Counted from the stretch's first letter, positions 45,801 through 55,585 are shown. The stretch: DNA of 64,000 nucleotides from Cyclina sinensis (GCA_012932295.1 JAAONU010000009.1:3546197-3610196), one strand, 5' to 3'. Made by a program: numbers and translations. Notes: generated from the sequence alone by a model not told the origin.

Positions 45801-47354
45801 TTTAAATGACCTTGATGTTGCTAAAATTGGCTTTATCTTTGCTATTAATGGATGTTATGTCATCATACTTGGACATAACTACCCTGTGGACAATATCTTC
45901 AAGAAGGTTAAACTGAACTTGACCTTTATTTGACCTTGACTTTCAAGGTCAAATAATTGAATATTGTTAAAAATGACCACAACACTTATGACAAAACCAC
46001 TATGTTGAATTATTCAGGTATGACCTTGACCTTAAAATGGCCATGTCTGTCAAGGTCAAGTTATTGAATTTTGCTTAAATTGCCATTACTTTGTTATTAA
46101 TGGACAAATTTGATTAATACTGGTACAAAATAACTTTGACAATAAAACCAACATGCTGAATATTTCAAGTATGACCTTGACTGTGCTAAAATTGGCTAGA
46201 TCTTTGCTATTAATGGATGTATTGTCTTCATACTTGGACATAACTACCCTTTGGACAACACCTTCAAGAAATTGAACTGAACTTGACTTTGACCTTTATC
46301 AGACCTTCAAGGTTAAATTATTGAATATTGTTATAATTTGCCATATATTTGTTATTAATGGATGTATTTGAAAATAATAATCTTAAATGATGTTGCCTTT
46401 GAAAACCCTTCACCACATTATGCTTGCTCTTATGTGTTTACCTTAGGAAATAAGAAAAAGTCAAGTGTGACCCCCGCTTGCAATGGCTCTTGTTCTATTA
46501 CCAGTAAAGCTTAACTTTTTAATTGAACTATTACTTGTATAAAAACATCTATACTCATCTGCATAAGATGCACACAGTATTCAAATGACAGAAGACATAG
46601 AAACATTGCATTGTAGGTCAGGTGAAGGGAGAGTATGTAAGGATGAGATTACCAGAAGAAGCCCAGCTGGTTGGTATGAAGGCCAAGGTCAACAACTACT
46701 GGCTGTTCCCAATACTCGTGGTAAAATGTCCTGTTTAGAATTCCAAAGTAAAAGTGATTAATCACAATAGGATGTTGCAATTCATTAAGCCAGCTTACCT
46801 TTTCATGTATCGTACTAAATGTTTGAGAAAGAATGCCCTAGTAGAATGCTCAGCTATGTGTAGATTGTCTGCAAGCTTGGTTTCTGTTAGTAAAAGTTGT
46901 GTTAACAATGGCTGTTTCTTTAACTATCTCTTCTGTATAGTATAAGTCCTCTGTGTAAGTGACATTGTCAAATGAATCTATTAGTACTACACTCTAATTG
47001 AAGTAGCCCTCTGTTCTGATGACAGCATATTTAGTTGATATCACTACATACTATGTTTTTCCTCAATTCCAGGAGAATCCAGATACTGTTCTTAGTTACC
47101 TAAATGCTTTAGGTGTGGATGCTTACCGCGGAGCCACACAGCTCAACATCATTGAACCAGAACAAGAGTCAGAGAGAGACCAGCTTGATCCTCAGTACCC
47201 GACTGAGGCTCGATACTTGATTGATCATGTTATCTACCTGCCTGTGCACAAGAAAGTTCCTTTCCATGCCTTAAACAAGATATGCAAAGCAGTGAAACAA
47301 GCCATCAAAATGAGTAAAGATTCTCCTAATGTTAGAATTGAGTCAAAGCTTTAG
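33813..47354 (+). CDS. DegT/DnrJ/EryC1/StrS-family PLP aminotransferase, five coding exons
   Basis: Exons 33813-33888, 37734-37990, 43738-44338, 46617-46720 and 47073-47354 join in one frame to 439 codons and TAG. Numbered from the first ATG: the segment before the small-domain fold has SVRTGLDLYL (residues 71-80, where the family has GTSALxLAL) and GSEVIMSAINIPD, like the GDEVI-P-T stretch. LVAHVFGKWCNMDPIIKAA fits the 'G-xxDMdxI' region. IEDCAEAFCG supplies the Asp (D169) that binds the PLP ring nitrogen. LFSFGVIKYFTAFGGA supplies the Schiff-base Lys (K196). The C-terminal part has YWLFPILVENP and a VIYLPVHKKVP segment typical of the family end. Bacterial relatives, about 370-400 residues, transaminate keto-sugars or cyclitols; the substrate here is unknown. 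A cysteine-rich hydrophobic segment (about 237-259) is unusual. No transit peptide is evident. The start may instead be ATG 33852, which has a better context (AACATGG). Confidence 0.87.
33889..34370 (+). other. Aminotransferase intron, no feature seen
   Basis: AT-rich intron sequence ahead of the repeat block. Confidence 0.5.
34371..36480. repeat. GGTCAAGGTCA modular repeat with GGGGGCATA head
   Basis: Starts 'aagggggcatattatg' and 'gtgtccgtctgtcc'. Modules of about 160-165 bp then recur: 'aaaggtcaaggtcacatagacctt', 'ttgaaaaccatttccaccatgtaactTGACAATCATTTG', 'agacttcaaactttacat' and 'gcacacattgagtggatgacccct'. At 34790-35650 the modules are interrupted by unrelated sequence that includes 'tgtgaacttttcccagtgcc'; they resume at about 35655. 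Confidence 0.8.
36481..36945. other. Aminotransferase intron, no feature seen
   Basis: Unique sequence with runs of A and T. No gene or named repeat is recognised. Confidence 0.4.
36946..37570. repeat. Stem-loop repeat element, CCCCTAAACAAAGTTTGGGG head
   Basis: The head at 36951-36970 is a perfect-ended inverted repeat, followed by 'gtggttggttggtcggtcagg'. Three modules of about 160 bp follow with 'tccggagcataacttgaaaactaatgg', 'cttcatacaatg' and 'gaggaagtgcagtgt'. It ends 'gcaggggtatta..gctctagtttttttt'. T-runs flank both ends. Confidence 0.8.
37734..37990 (+). CDS. Aminotransferase exon 2: start of PLP-fold large domain
   Basis: Acceptor gacaatttcag, donor AAAG/gtaggt. Encodes AGWQDYAEAATYCLKCG up to VRVVKHHNLK. 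It carries the SVRTGLDLYL and GSEVIMSAINIPD segments of the DegT fold. Confidence 0.87.
38362..39960. repeat. 165-bp modular repeat ('gcctggagcttagatatttgg')
   Basis: About nine modules of roughly 165 bp contain 'aaaatcttcttgtcagaaac', 'aaggcctggagcttagatat', 'tctagtggacctctaccaag', 'tgaccctggggtcagaactg' and 'gggtcacttgatttacatag'. The repeat starts with a 'gtgagctttta' phrase near 38350. It is interrupted at about 39960 and continues at 41160. Confidence 0.85.
39961..41160. repeat. Inserted modules: 115-bp repeats and two ATCCCC stem-loop elements
   Basis: At 40020-40335, three units of about 115 bp contain 'aaatttggaccatgtgtacag'. At 40341-40366 there is a head with ATCCCC..GGGGAT inverted arms (CCGCC/GGCGG), and at 40710-40735 a second such head. 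Each is followed by 'tctgtccgtgtgtccg' type runs and 'tccggagcataactccaaaa' modules. It ends 'cggcggggggattaacc..catggctcttgttc', a complement of the head. Confidence 0.75.
41161..42395. repeat. Continuation of the 165-bp modular repeat
   Basis: Seven or so modules carry 'tttgaaaatcttcttgtctg', 'agccacaaggccctgagcc' and 'tctggggtcaaatttggcccc'. An exact duplication of about 70 bp lies at 41225-41293 and 41299-41367. It ends 'attcaggtgagtgatctagg' and 'ccctcttgtacc', the right end also seen at 51.6 kb. Confidence 0.8.
42396..42860. other. Aminotransferase intron, no feature seen
   Basis: AT-rich intron sequence. No repeat is recognised. Confidence 0.4.
42864..43420. repeat. Tandem modules of about 155 bp
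   Basis: Three copies contain 'tgtc(c/t)(a/g)g(a/g)gcata', 'ttcata(a)gtagatagat', 'aagaaccataactcttgctt' and 'ttttgagttattgccctttg'. They end with 'ggggagcatccatcggttttaccga', another short inverted end. Confidence 0.65.
43738..44338 (+). CDS. Aminotransferase exon 3: catalytic core
   Basis: Acceptor gattctttcag, donor ATAG/gttggt. Encodes 200 codons with the PLP-binding Asp in IEDCAEAF and the Schiff-base Lys in FSFGVIKYF. The reading frame runs six bases beyond the donor to a TAG, so the donor is supported by continuity with exon 4. Confidence 0.9.
44420..46480. repeat. 150-bp modular repeat in the aminotransferase intron 3
   Basis: About a dozen modules of roughly 150 bp contain 'tacttggaca(c/t)aacaacc', 'ctttggacaagaccttcaag', 'ctgaacttgaccttgac', 'caaggtcaaattattgaatt' and 'ttggccataactttgttatt'. 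They become more diverged to the right. The repeat starts with 'agctcaacatttttcg' and ends with 'gcttgcaatggctcttgttct'. Confidence 0.8.
46617..46720 (+). CDS. Aminotransferase exon 4
   Basis: Acceptor ttgcattgtag, donor CTCGTG/gtaaaa. Completes a Gly codon, then QVKGEYVRMRLPEEAQLVG and YWLFPILV. It is the start of the C-terminal small domain. Confidence 0.8.
47073..47354 (+). CDS. Aminotransferase exon 5 (end)
   Basis: Acceptor cctcaattccag. Encodes ENPDTVLSYLNALGVDAY, matching the family's loop and GI-T-YHYP-region layout, then DHVIYLPVHKKVPFHALN and a lysine-rich end. Stops at TAG 47352-47354. Confidence 0.87.
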   Translation, partial: ENPDTVLSYLNALGVDAYRGATQLNIIEPEQESERDQLDPQYPTEARYLIDHVIYLPVHKKVPFHALNKICKAVKQAIKMSKDSPNVRIESKL

Positions 47355-47375
47355 ACATTTAATGTATTTGTCAGG

Positions 47376-47431
47376 TTAAAATGAAATGTTAAAATGAAAT
47401 GTTAAAATGAAATGTTGGAATGAAATGTTAA
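47376..47431. repeat. 13-bp direct repeat in the 3' UTR
   Basis: 'gttaaaatgaaat' repeats four times (the last two slightly changed) shortly after the aminotransferase stop codon. Confidence 0.8.
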
Positions 47432-47579
47432 TCTAGCAACAAATTTTACACCTTTCTCTGTGCCTGTATACATATTGCAATAATATTATCATACAGATAA
47501 TAGCTAAGGACTTTTGAAGAAGTTCTATTCATGTAGGATTTTGTTTGGTTGATGTTCTACAGTTTCATGAAATGTACAT

Positions 47580-47700
47580 GTATGTAGAACAAAAGCCCTT
47601 CTATTAAATTTACATGGAGAACAAAAGCCCTCCCATCAGTTTTACAAGGTGGAAAAAAGCCCTCTCATCAAATTTACAGGGAGGAAAAAAACCTTCCCAC
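47580..47700. repeat. Minisatellite arm, 'caaaagccctcccatcaaat' units
   Basis: Three to four units of about 34-36 bp contain 'GAACAAAAGCCCTCCCATCA' and 'TTTACAAGGTGG'. Its reverse complement occurs at 50092-50190. Confidence 0.75.
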
Positions 47701-47745
47701 ATTGAAGAAAATTAAAGCCTACTTTTTTTGTGACAAATTTGTACA

Positions 47746-47751
47746 AATAAA
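47746..47751 (+). promoter_or_regulatory. Poly(A) signal AATAAA, aminotransferase gene
   Basis: AATAAA lies 392 bp after the stop codon in AT-rich sequence, the first canonical one downstream. Confidence 0.5.
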
Positions 47752-47802
47752 TGTATGTTGTAAATAATTATAATGTGCCAAGAACATTTTACATATTTTA
47801 AA

Positions 47803-49785
47803 AGCTCATCTGAGCAAAAGGCTCAGGGTGAGCTGTAGTTGTCAGCTTTTGCCCAGCGTCCGTTAGTACATCAACATTTCACACATTAACGCTGTAGAGG
47901 CTACATTTTTTATCAGATATTGATGAAATTTGGTCAGAATGTTACTCTCAATAAAATCTTGAATGAATTCAGCACTTGGTTATGTGGGGTCAAAAGCTAG
48001 ATCACTGGGTGAAATTATGATAAAATCTATTACTCACTCTAGAAACATATTTTTGCCCAGAACTTTGCAAAACTTGGTACAGATATTAATCTCAATGAAA
48101 CCTTAAACTTTAAGTAGTTAAAAATCTGGGTCATGCAGGGTGCCAAACTATGTCACTTTGTCAAATCATAGGAAAAAATTGTAAACTCTAGAAGTGACAT
48201 TTTTTTTTACCTGAATTTAATGAAACTTGGTCAGAATGTATGCCTTAAATAATTCTAGGACAAATTTGAACTGGGTCTTGTTGGATCAAAAACAAGATAA
48301 TTGGGTCAAATTAATTTCAGTCTGTGTAAAACATGGCCACCAGGGGGCAGAGCTTATCTTGCCATATATGTCCTAATGGGTATCTTGAAAAATATTCTTA
48401 GATACTGCAAGTTCAATTTAAAAATAATTTCATAAAAACCCAAACCCTTGGGTGACCATCTATATAAAGTGTGAAATTTATTGCAGTCTGTGAAAAACAT
48501 GGTTGCCAGGGGCAGGACTTATTTTCTATATAAATCTATACAGGAAAAGTTGAAAATCATAGAAACTGCAGGTCAAATTTGAAAATAATTTTGCACAAAG
48601 TTCCATGGGTGTCACTCTATTTATATTTTAAAATTTATTGAAGTCTGTCAAATATCATGGCCACCAGGGCCAAGGCTTATTTTCCATTTTGTATTGCACA
48701 ACTTTTAAAATCTAAATACCCCCGCCAAACTTTGTTGATATTGTATATTATATAGGAGTCTTCTTAAGGTCAGTTGGTTGGTGTATCAGTTCTTTATAAA
48801 AACACTTTATACATCCTAACTCTGCCTTATATTTTAACAAAATTATACCCCTTTTCAAACTCTTCCAATGGATACATGTTTGTTTTGAAAGTACATACAG
48901 ATCTCTGGGGTCATAAACACAATTCACATACCAAGTCTCATAACTCTGCCTTACCTTTTGACAAAATTGTTCCCCTTTTTCATCTTAAAAAGTTTGTCTT
49001 AAAAAATTGTTCCTTCCCCTCAAATGAAAAAATCATGCAAACTTTCAGGTGCATTCAGCTGATTCACAGATTTGGGACTTACACTTTGATGAAACAGATT
49101 GTTACGTAACTTGTGACTTACACCTGAAATTGTCTCCCATATTTAGCAAAGAAAATATTTTCCTTTTATGTATTAAAGCATACTTGTAGTCAGACTTGGT
49201 ATATTTCTCAAACTTGACCATAATATTATTCTTTTTTCATGTTTACGGCATTTGTGTTTTTGCTAGAGAAAAGAATCCACACAAAAGGCATACTCGAACA
49301 CAATCTTAGATTCCAGTTGATGTCCTATGCTGGTAATATGCCACATTATTACTTGAAACCCACAGAAATTATGTTCAACCTTAGTGGACAAGAACCTGGG
49401 TGGGGTATGAGTCACTCTGTGATAGCTCTTGTTCATCAGTAATCAATATTTTTGATACCATAGTATTCCCTCCAACAAGAAATATCAGGAACAAGCAAAC
49501 ATCACATTACAAAGGTTCTATGGTATATTGGTTCTTTGTGAAAAGATTAAATGTAATAACCCTGGCATACTATAATACATCAATATGTAATAATAAATGA
49601 GTGAATGCGACTTAATTTCAGTCCCTATTTGTGATCATAGGAAAACTTTGTTATCACTTTTAAACATTTCCTTTTGGAGCTTTTCAAAAATCAAAAAAAT
49701 TATAGACTGACTGACCTCAGAAGACGCATATTATCAGTTGACTCAGGTCAGTGATTTAGGAACATCATGGTCCTCTTGTTTTTAT
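47803..49785. repeat. AGCTCA(C/T)CTG stem-loop repeat element
   Basis: The head is a hairpin: 47803-47815 pairs with 47821-47834 (agctcatctgagc / gctcagggtgagct). The body has modules with 'gaaacttggtcagaatg' and 'cagtctgtgaaaaacatgg'. Another head-like phrase 'tacccccgccaaactttg' occurs at 48718, so a second element may be nested. The end at 49738-49785 is 'actcaggtcagtgattta' and 'tcctcttg', as in its relatives. Confidence 0.7.
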
Positions 49786-50091
49786 TTGAGAGTAGGGGTG
49801 GGGAATGCTGTAACAGTCTTACTGTTTCCAGAGGTAACTTTAGATTCAGGGGAATATTTTAGGAATTTGTTCATATGAATGAATTGTATGAGTACAAGTG
49901 TTTAATGGACTACGATACTTTCAGTGTCAATGTTTTAATCTGTTATTGTAATTGCAATGAAATGATCATTGTTCTCACAGCAAATGAAAATAAAATGCAC
50001 AAAGAAAATACACAGTTAAATATTTATATAGCAATCTTGATAATATAGTTTTTCATAACTATCAGATTTATTTTTATTTTATTTTATGGGA
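49786..50091. other. Intergenic, no feature seen
   Basis: AT-rich unique sequence between repeat blocks. Confidence 0.4.
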
Positions 50092-50190
50092 GGACTTTTG
50101 TCCACCTTGTAAATTTGGCAGGAGGGCTTTTGTGCTCCCTGTAAATTTGAAGGGACGACTTTTGTCCAACTTTTTTGGATGGGAGGGCTG
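50092..50190. repeat. Minisatellite arm, inverse of 47580-47700
   Basis: 'ggaggacttttgtccacctt', 'gtaaatttggcaggaggg' and 'cttttgtgctccctgtaaat' are the reverse complement of the 47.6-kb units. Confidence 0.75.
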
Positions 50191-50596
50191 TATCCCATGT
50201 TATATATATTTAACTTTGAAATACAATGTACCTTTCTTTAAATGGGTCATTAGGTCTTTGGCTTTAGAAAATGTCTGTTACATTTGGTTCTGTGATATTT
50301 GTAACACATTCCATTTTGGGAGTTAGGCAGTCTTGATTGATTCTGATGAATGCAATAATGCCTTTTTGCAATTTACCTGTACTGCATATCTCATGAATCC
50401 TTACTAAAGATAAAATGTACTAGCATTTACAGATACATGTACATGTGTTTTCATCTGTAGTAATGTTGACAGTCAGGACTGCACAAGGAGTTTATTTTAC
50501 TACTTTTTTCTACTGAAAGTGTGCACTGCTGTAAATGATCTTCTCTGAATAGGGAAACTTAAACTGCAGGAGAGTTGTTGTAAGGAAGGGGGTCTG

Positions 50597-50690
50597 TGAA
50601 CCATTTTGTTTAGTTCCGGGAACCATTCTGTTTAGTTACATGAACCATTCTGTTTGGATACATGAACTATTTTGTTTGATTTTGTCCTGT
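50597..50690. repeat. Four copies of a 22-24 bp repeat
   Basis: 'GAACCATTCTGTTTAGTTAC' and close variants occur four times in a row. Confidence 0.8.
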
Positions 50691-50699
50691 AATATAGAG

Positions 50700-51080
50700 C
50701 TATAGTTATGATGGTGATGTTTTTTTGTGAGATAAATATGGACAGGTTGTCATTTGCTGAATAAAACAAGGTTTACAAATAAGATTTCATGGTATTCTTA
50801 GAGGCTCATGTCAATTTCTATTGTAGACATTTGATTGTAACTTTATTAAAAGCATTTACTTCTGTGTAACCAGTATAAAATACATGTATATTCACAATAT
50901 AACCTGACATAATGTCACTAAAGTTAAGAAAATGTTTTGAATCTCAAAAAAAAAAGTAGTCTTTATTTTTAATCATGTGTTCATGCATACAAGGATGTAG
51001 TGAAATCTAACACAAGCAATCTTTGAAGGTCCATCGATGTTTGAATCGAGCAATGATCAAAATATTCTTTATACATATTT
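50700..51080. other. Intergenic, no feature seen
   Basis: AT-rich unique sequence with an A-run near 50947. Nothing is recognised. Confidence 0.4.
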
Positions 51081-51082
51081 TT

Positions 51083-51597
51083 AGCTCACCTGCCCAGAGC
51101 ATGCTCAAGGTGAGCTTTTGTGAAGCCTTGTGTCTGAAGTGCATAGTCAGCTTTTAACATAAAATCTCCTAAACTACCTGGTCAATGTTGTTGAAAAAAA
51201 GACAGGGATGTTCCTTGCATTCAAATTCATTCATAACATTTCATTTCGGGCAGAACTCTGTTTGCTATCACAACAAAAATTAAAACCTTTGAACATCTTG
51301 TCTGAAATCACAAGGGCCTGTGCTCTGAAATCTGGTGTGTATTATTGTCTAGTGGACCTCTAGCAAGTTTGTTGAAATTATTTCCCTTGGGTCACTATTT
51401 GCTCTACCTGATGGGTCACATATTTTACATAGAAATATATAGAAATATTTCTTAAATTCATCTTGCTTTTATGTTTGGCATGCAGAATTCTTTAGCTCTT
51501 TCTTTTATTTTGAGAATAAATCCATGTAACACATTTGTTGTTTTTAGTTGTTATACTCAGGTGAGAAATTCCAGAACTTCATAGCCCTCTTGTACTG
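51083..51597. repeat. AGCTCACCTG stem-loop repeat element, about 515 bp
   Basis: The head 51083-51116 is a hairpin (AGCTCACCTGCCCAGAGCA against TGCTCAAGGTGAGCT). The body shares 'cacaagggcctgtgctctga' and 'gtctagtggacctctagcaag' with the 165-bp modules at 38-42 kb. The end is 'ctcaggtgagaaattcc' and 'agccctcttgta'. It is the shortest near-complete member in the window. Confidence 0.8.
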
Positions 51598-52785
51598 ATA
51601 AAACCATTTACAGTATTTACATGATGAACTATTCACTTCAGAATTATTAGCTTCTTACTCTTAATTTTTTTATGTTTAAGCTTTTACATCAAAATTTACT
51701 TTTTCAATTGTATAAATGTTGTAACTATTACTTAGAAGAAGGATCAAGTAACCAGTTAACTGTGTACTTGTTAACATCTTAACTATCAATTAATGGTAGA
51801 TAATGATGCATAAAAAGTGCTGTAATTTTGTTTGCATTTGTTTTTGCCATATCATTGTTAGCTTACCATGGCCAAAGTGCTGACTGTTAGCTATTGTGAT
51901 CCCATGATGTCCGTTGTTTTTCTATGGTCTGTCTGTCAACATTTCATTTGCATCCAATGTACATAACACTGATCATGATGTTTATTTAGATAACTTCTAT
52001 GTCTAATTTCAATATAAGTCAGCTGGGTTGATAAACTAAGTCACTGGCTAGAATCAAAAGAAAATCTCAATGATGCTGTGTAGTTACACAGTTCAAACAC
52101 AGTTTGAATTCAGTCATCATAAGTTTTGATCAAATATTTGTGCTGATGATTTCTAGATCTGTTTTGTTTTTTTTGGTTTTTTTTTTATAAGGGATGGCAA
52201 TAAGTAACTGGTTGACTGAGTACTCAATTGAACACCTAAAAATTGGTTACCAAAACTCATACAAAGTCATGTACTTGAATACTCAGTAAATATTTTTGAA
52301 TGTACAACTTTTTTTTTTATCTGCAAGATATTTCTCCACCAAAGAACACTATACCCTTTAAATGTAAGTCAAACATCCTTGGAATGGTGTGAAAATTGTG
52401 GTAAATTGACAACTGTAGCAAGGCAATCAATAGTTTGACATGTGTTTGTGATAAACAACAATTATGTCTTTAAATCCTTATACTACTTAAGATACAGTAC
52501 TTTGCTAATCATTAAATTCATTACCAGTGCCATGCATCAAAGGCCAGTTAGCATTAAGGCATTGCATGTTCTTGTAAGAACTGGGTTTTGCGAGGAGGTC
52601 AATCTTTCTTTATAATCTTCAGTTTTTTGCAGATTTTTGTTTCAGGGTAGCAGTACAGTGAAAACCACTGAACTTAGTCTCCTCCTTTATGGTTCTATTT
52701 ATAATAACAAATTCTTGCAAGCAGATTAGAAAATGAAAGTGGCAGTATGTGTTTGGAGTTGTCTTATTTATCGGACACTGTTTTG
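51598..52785. other. Intergenic, no feature seen
   Basis: AT-rich unique sequence with T-runs near 52167-52190. Part of 51860-52150 resembles a decayed 'agcttaccatggcc..' stem-loop element. No gene is seen. Confidence 0.4.
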
Positions 52786-53246
52786 CTCTTCAAGGTCACG
52801 GTGACCTTTGACCTGGTGACCTGAAAAACTATAGGAGTCATCTACTGGTCATGATCAGTTTAAACAGCCTGGGACCAAGGGTCTTTAGTTATTATTTGGA
52901 AACCGTTTTGCTCTTCAAGGTCACTGTGACCATGACCTTTGACCTTGTAACATAAAAAACTATAAGGATCATCTACTAGTCATGACCAACCTACACACCT
53001 AGACTGAACAACCTTAACCAAGCCTTCTACATTTATTGATCAGAAACCATTTTGCTATTCAAGGTCACTTTGACCTTGTCCTTTGACTTGGTGACATCTA
53101 CTAGTCATGATCAACCTACATACCAAGTCTGAGGAAGGTGGGTCCAAGGGTTCTCTAGATATTGATCATAAACCAAAGTGTCTACCGACTGACCAACCAA
53201 CCGACAATTGCAAAACTATATGCCCCCTCATCTTTGATGGGGGGCA
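52785..53246. repeat. GGTCACGGTGACCTTTGACC modular repeat with GCCCCCTCATC end hairpin
   Basis: Three modules contain 'accgttttgctcttcaaggt', 'cactgtgacc' and 'gacctttgaccttgt(a/g)ac', with 'catctactagtcatgatcaa'. They end in a run of 'gaccaaccaaccgac', then an inverted repeat at 53222-53245 (GCCCCCTCATC against GATGGGGGGC). Confidence 0.8.
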
Positions 53247-53700
53247 AAAAAAAGTGAAATATAAGTGATAAGCTAACAGCTGACACCATCAGACTCACAT
53301 CTGAATTTGACTTAAAAATTACCAAGACAAAAAATTTGATGAAAAATCATGAATGAATGCTATACATGTATGTTACCCCTAGGGTGTTAACATTAACAAA
53401 GTTTTCCTTCAGTTTGACACAGTGAACCAGGTTTTGACCCAAGGTGACCCATAATCAAAACTGACCTCAAATTCATCACAGCAAACAATTTGCTTACAAA
53501 TCACGACTAAATGCTCACAGTGTCCTTGAATGGCAAAATGGTTTCCAATCAGTAACAATAGAACGCTTGGTCCGAGCTCCTCAAAACATCATGGCTGCCT
53601 CTAGGGATAAGGCACTAGAGGAGCATGTATGTTTTACAAACATCTCTTCTTTTTCTTAGAAGTTATACACAGGTGAGCACATTTGGGCTATCATGGCCCA
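53247..53700. repeat. Diverged interspersed sequence with a CAGGTGAGC end
   Basis: Little is recognisable apart from a right end 'acacaggtgagcacatttggg' and 'atcatggccca' at about 53667-53701 that matches the end of the AGCTCACCTG family. Confidence 0.45.
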
Positions 53701-53820
53701 CCTGATTTTTAAGTTTATATTATTTTCTTCACTTGTTTTGATATTTTTGTTCTTTTTTGAAGAATTTATTGTTGTGAATTTATAGATTTGAAAAATTATT
53801 TCATTTCTTATCATTGTTTT

Positions 53821-53985
53821 CTTGTTTCTGTGTGTATTGTAGATATATTACTTCTTGTTTCTGTGTGTATTGTAGATATATTACTTCTTGTTTCTGTGTG
53901 TATTGTAGATATATTACTTCTTGTTTCTGTGTGTATTGTAGATATATTACTTCTTGTTTCTGTGTGTATTGTAGATATATTACTA
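53821..53985. repeat. 33-bp repeat, five near-perfect copies
   Basis: Copies begin at 53821, 53854, 53887, 53920 and 53953. Each contains CTTGTTTCTGTGTGTATTGT followed by AGATATATTACTT. Because 33 is divisible by 3, open frames arise in it; they are not taken as genes. Confidence 0.95.
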
Positions 53986-54229
53986 TGTTGAACTCAGTTG
54001 TGTTTATACCAAGGGGGGTAGCACTGGTTAAAACAGGAGTTTTGTGTCATTAGCTGACAGTGCTGAAGGTCAGGTGGAAATACAATACACAAACTTGTAT
54101 CTTTAGCAAGCCTGTACCCTTGTTTATTACAGCTTATACCATTATAATGAAAGTAAAAAGGAAAACATATCTTAGAATAGAATAGATTCAATTGTTTGAA
54201 TGTGTGTATAGTATTGAAACAGTTCTTAA

Positions 54230-54830
54230 TGCTTCAAAGGGTGGCATATAATAGTCGCACTGTCCATTTGTTATTCCATCCATCCCGTTTGTCAGTCCCA
54301 TCTTCTGTACACAACTCCTACAATTTTCATTTGATTGTCACTAAATTTTCACAGAATGATCACTATCATGTGTCACATATACTAAAGCTTTTACGATTCA
54401 GTTATTATTGGCAGAGTTAATGCGCTTTGTTTAAATTTACTTAATATTTCTCTAGTGCACAACTCCTACATTTCCCATGAGTTTTTCAACAAACTACATG
54501 TATCACAGAATGATCATTATCACGTGCCGCAGCACATATATTGAGGCGTTTGCAATTTGATTATTTTTGGCAGATTTTTTACCTTAAATTTTATTTTACG
54601 TTATATTACTTCTGTGTACAACTCTTCCTACAATTCTCATATGATGTTCACCAAACTTTCATAGAATGGTCATTATCAAGTGTCACAGCGCATATCAGGC
54701 TTTTGCAGTTTAGTTATTTTAGGCAGAGTTATTGCCCTTGCTTTAATTTTACTTAATATTGCTTCTGTGCAAAACTTCTTCTTCATTTCTAATTTTATTT
54801 TCCCCAAGCTTTCACAAAATGATATTGGTG
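54230..54830. repeat. Modular repeat with GTGGCATATAATAG head
   Basis: The head 'aagggtggcatataatag' and 'ccatccatcccgtttgtc' is followed by four modules of about 135-150 bp with 'acaactcctacaattttcat', 'tttcacagaatgatcattatc' and 'gtgtcaca(g/t)(c/a)(g/a)catat'. Confidence 0.65.
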
Positions 54831-55585
54831 TGGGTGTTGGTGTGTGCATGAATGGTTAAATGGTCAGATCTTAAAACAATAATCTAATGATCAGGTTATG
54901 TCACATGAAAGAACCCTGTTGTCATTGCTGGCTACGCTCCATCAATGTAAAGATGATCTGCAAGTGGGTTACCCCTGTATGTATGTGTACTTTGTTCAGT
55001 TCACCGACAGCAAAAATTTTTGGTGTGAATGATCAATGTAACATCAGGTGATAAGCAACCATAACTGTTACCATTGTTATGTTTTGGGAGCATTCATGTC
55101 TGTGACACATTTCTTGTTGCTTCTTGTGTTCTCATCTTGTATGTTCACAGAAAAAAAACGCATTTATTTATTTCAGGAAATCTGCAGTTGTTTATGGAGA
55201 AAATATTTATTCAGATTTAATATTAAAACTTCTGTTTATATAAAGATCAGTGTTATGTTTTGGATTTTATCCTTTTCATAAATTAGAACTTCGCAATGAA
55301 TGCTTCAGCTTTTTCAGTGCAAAACTCTAAGTCCAGTCACAGCTTATTGTGTCTAGACTGAAATGCGTTGAAATAGTTTGACTTCGTCTTGAAAATATAC
55401 AGTTCCTGCAGTGGTTGATCATTTAATAAGGTTATTATTTGATATTATCTTACTTATAGCAGTTTCTTGCTATCCACTTTGATAAATCATATCCTGGGTT
55501 CTTGTTACTAATATTTCATGAAAACTGACCTTGTCTACTTGCTTCTGATGCACTGGCCCCAAAACTGAAATAGCCTTCTCAGTTA
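54831..55585. other. Intergenic, no feature seen
   Basis: Unique sequence. A 'gtgtgggtgttggtgtgtgc' stretch near 54828 is simple sequence. No gene is seen. Confidence 0.4.
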
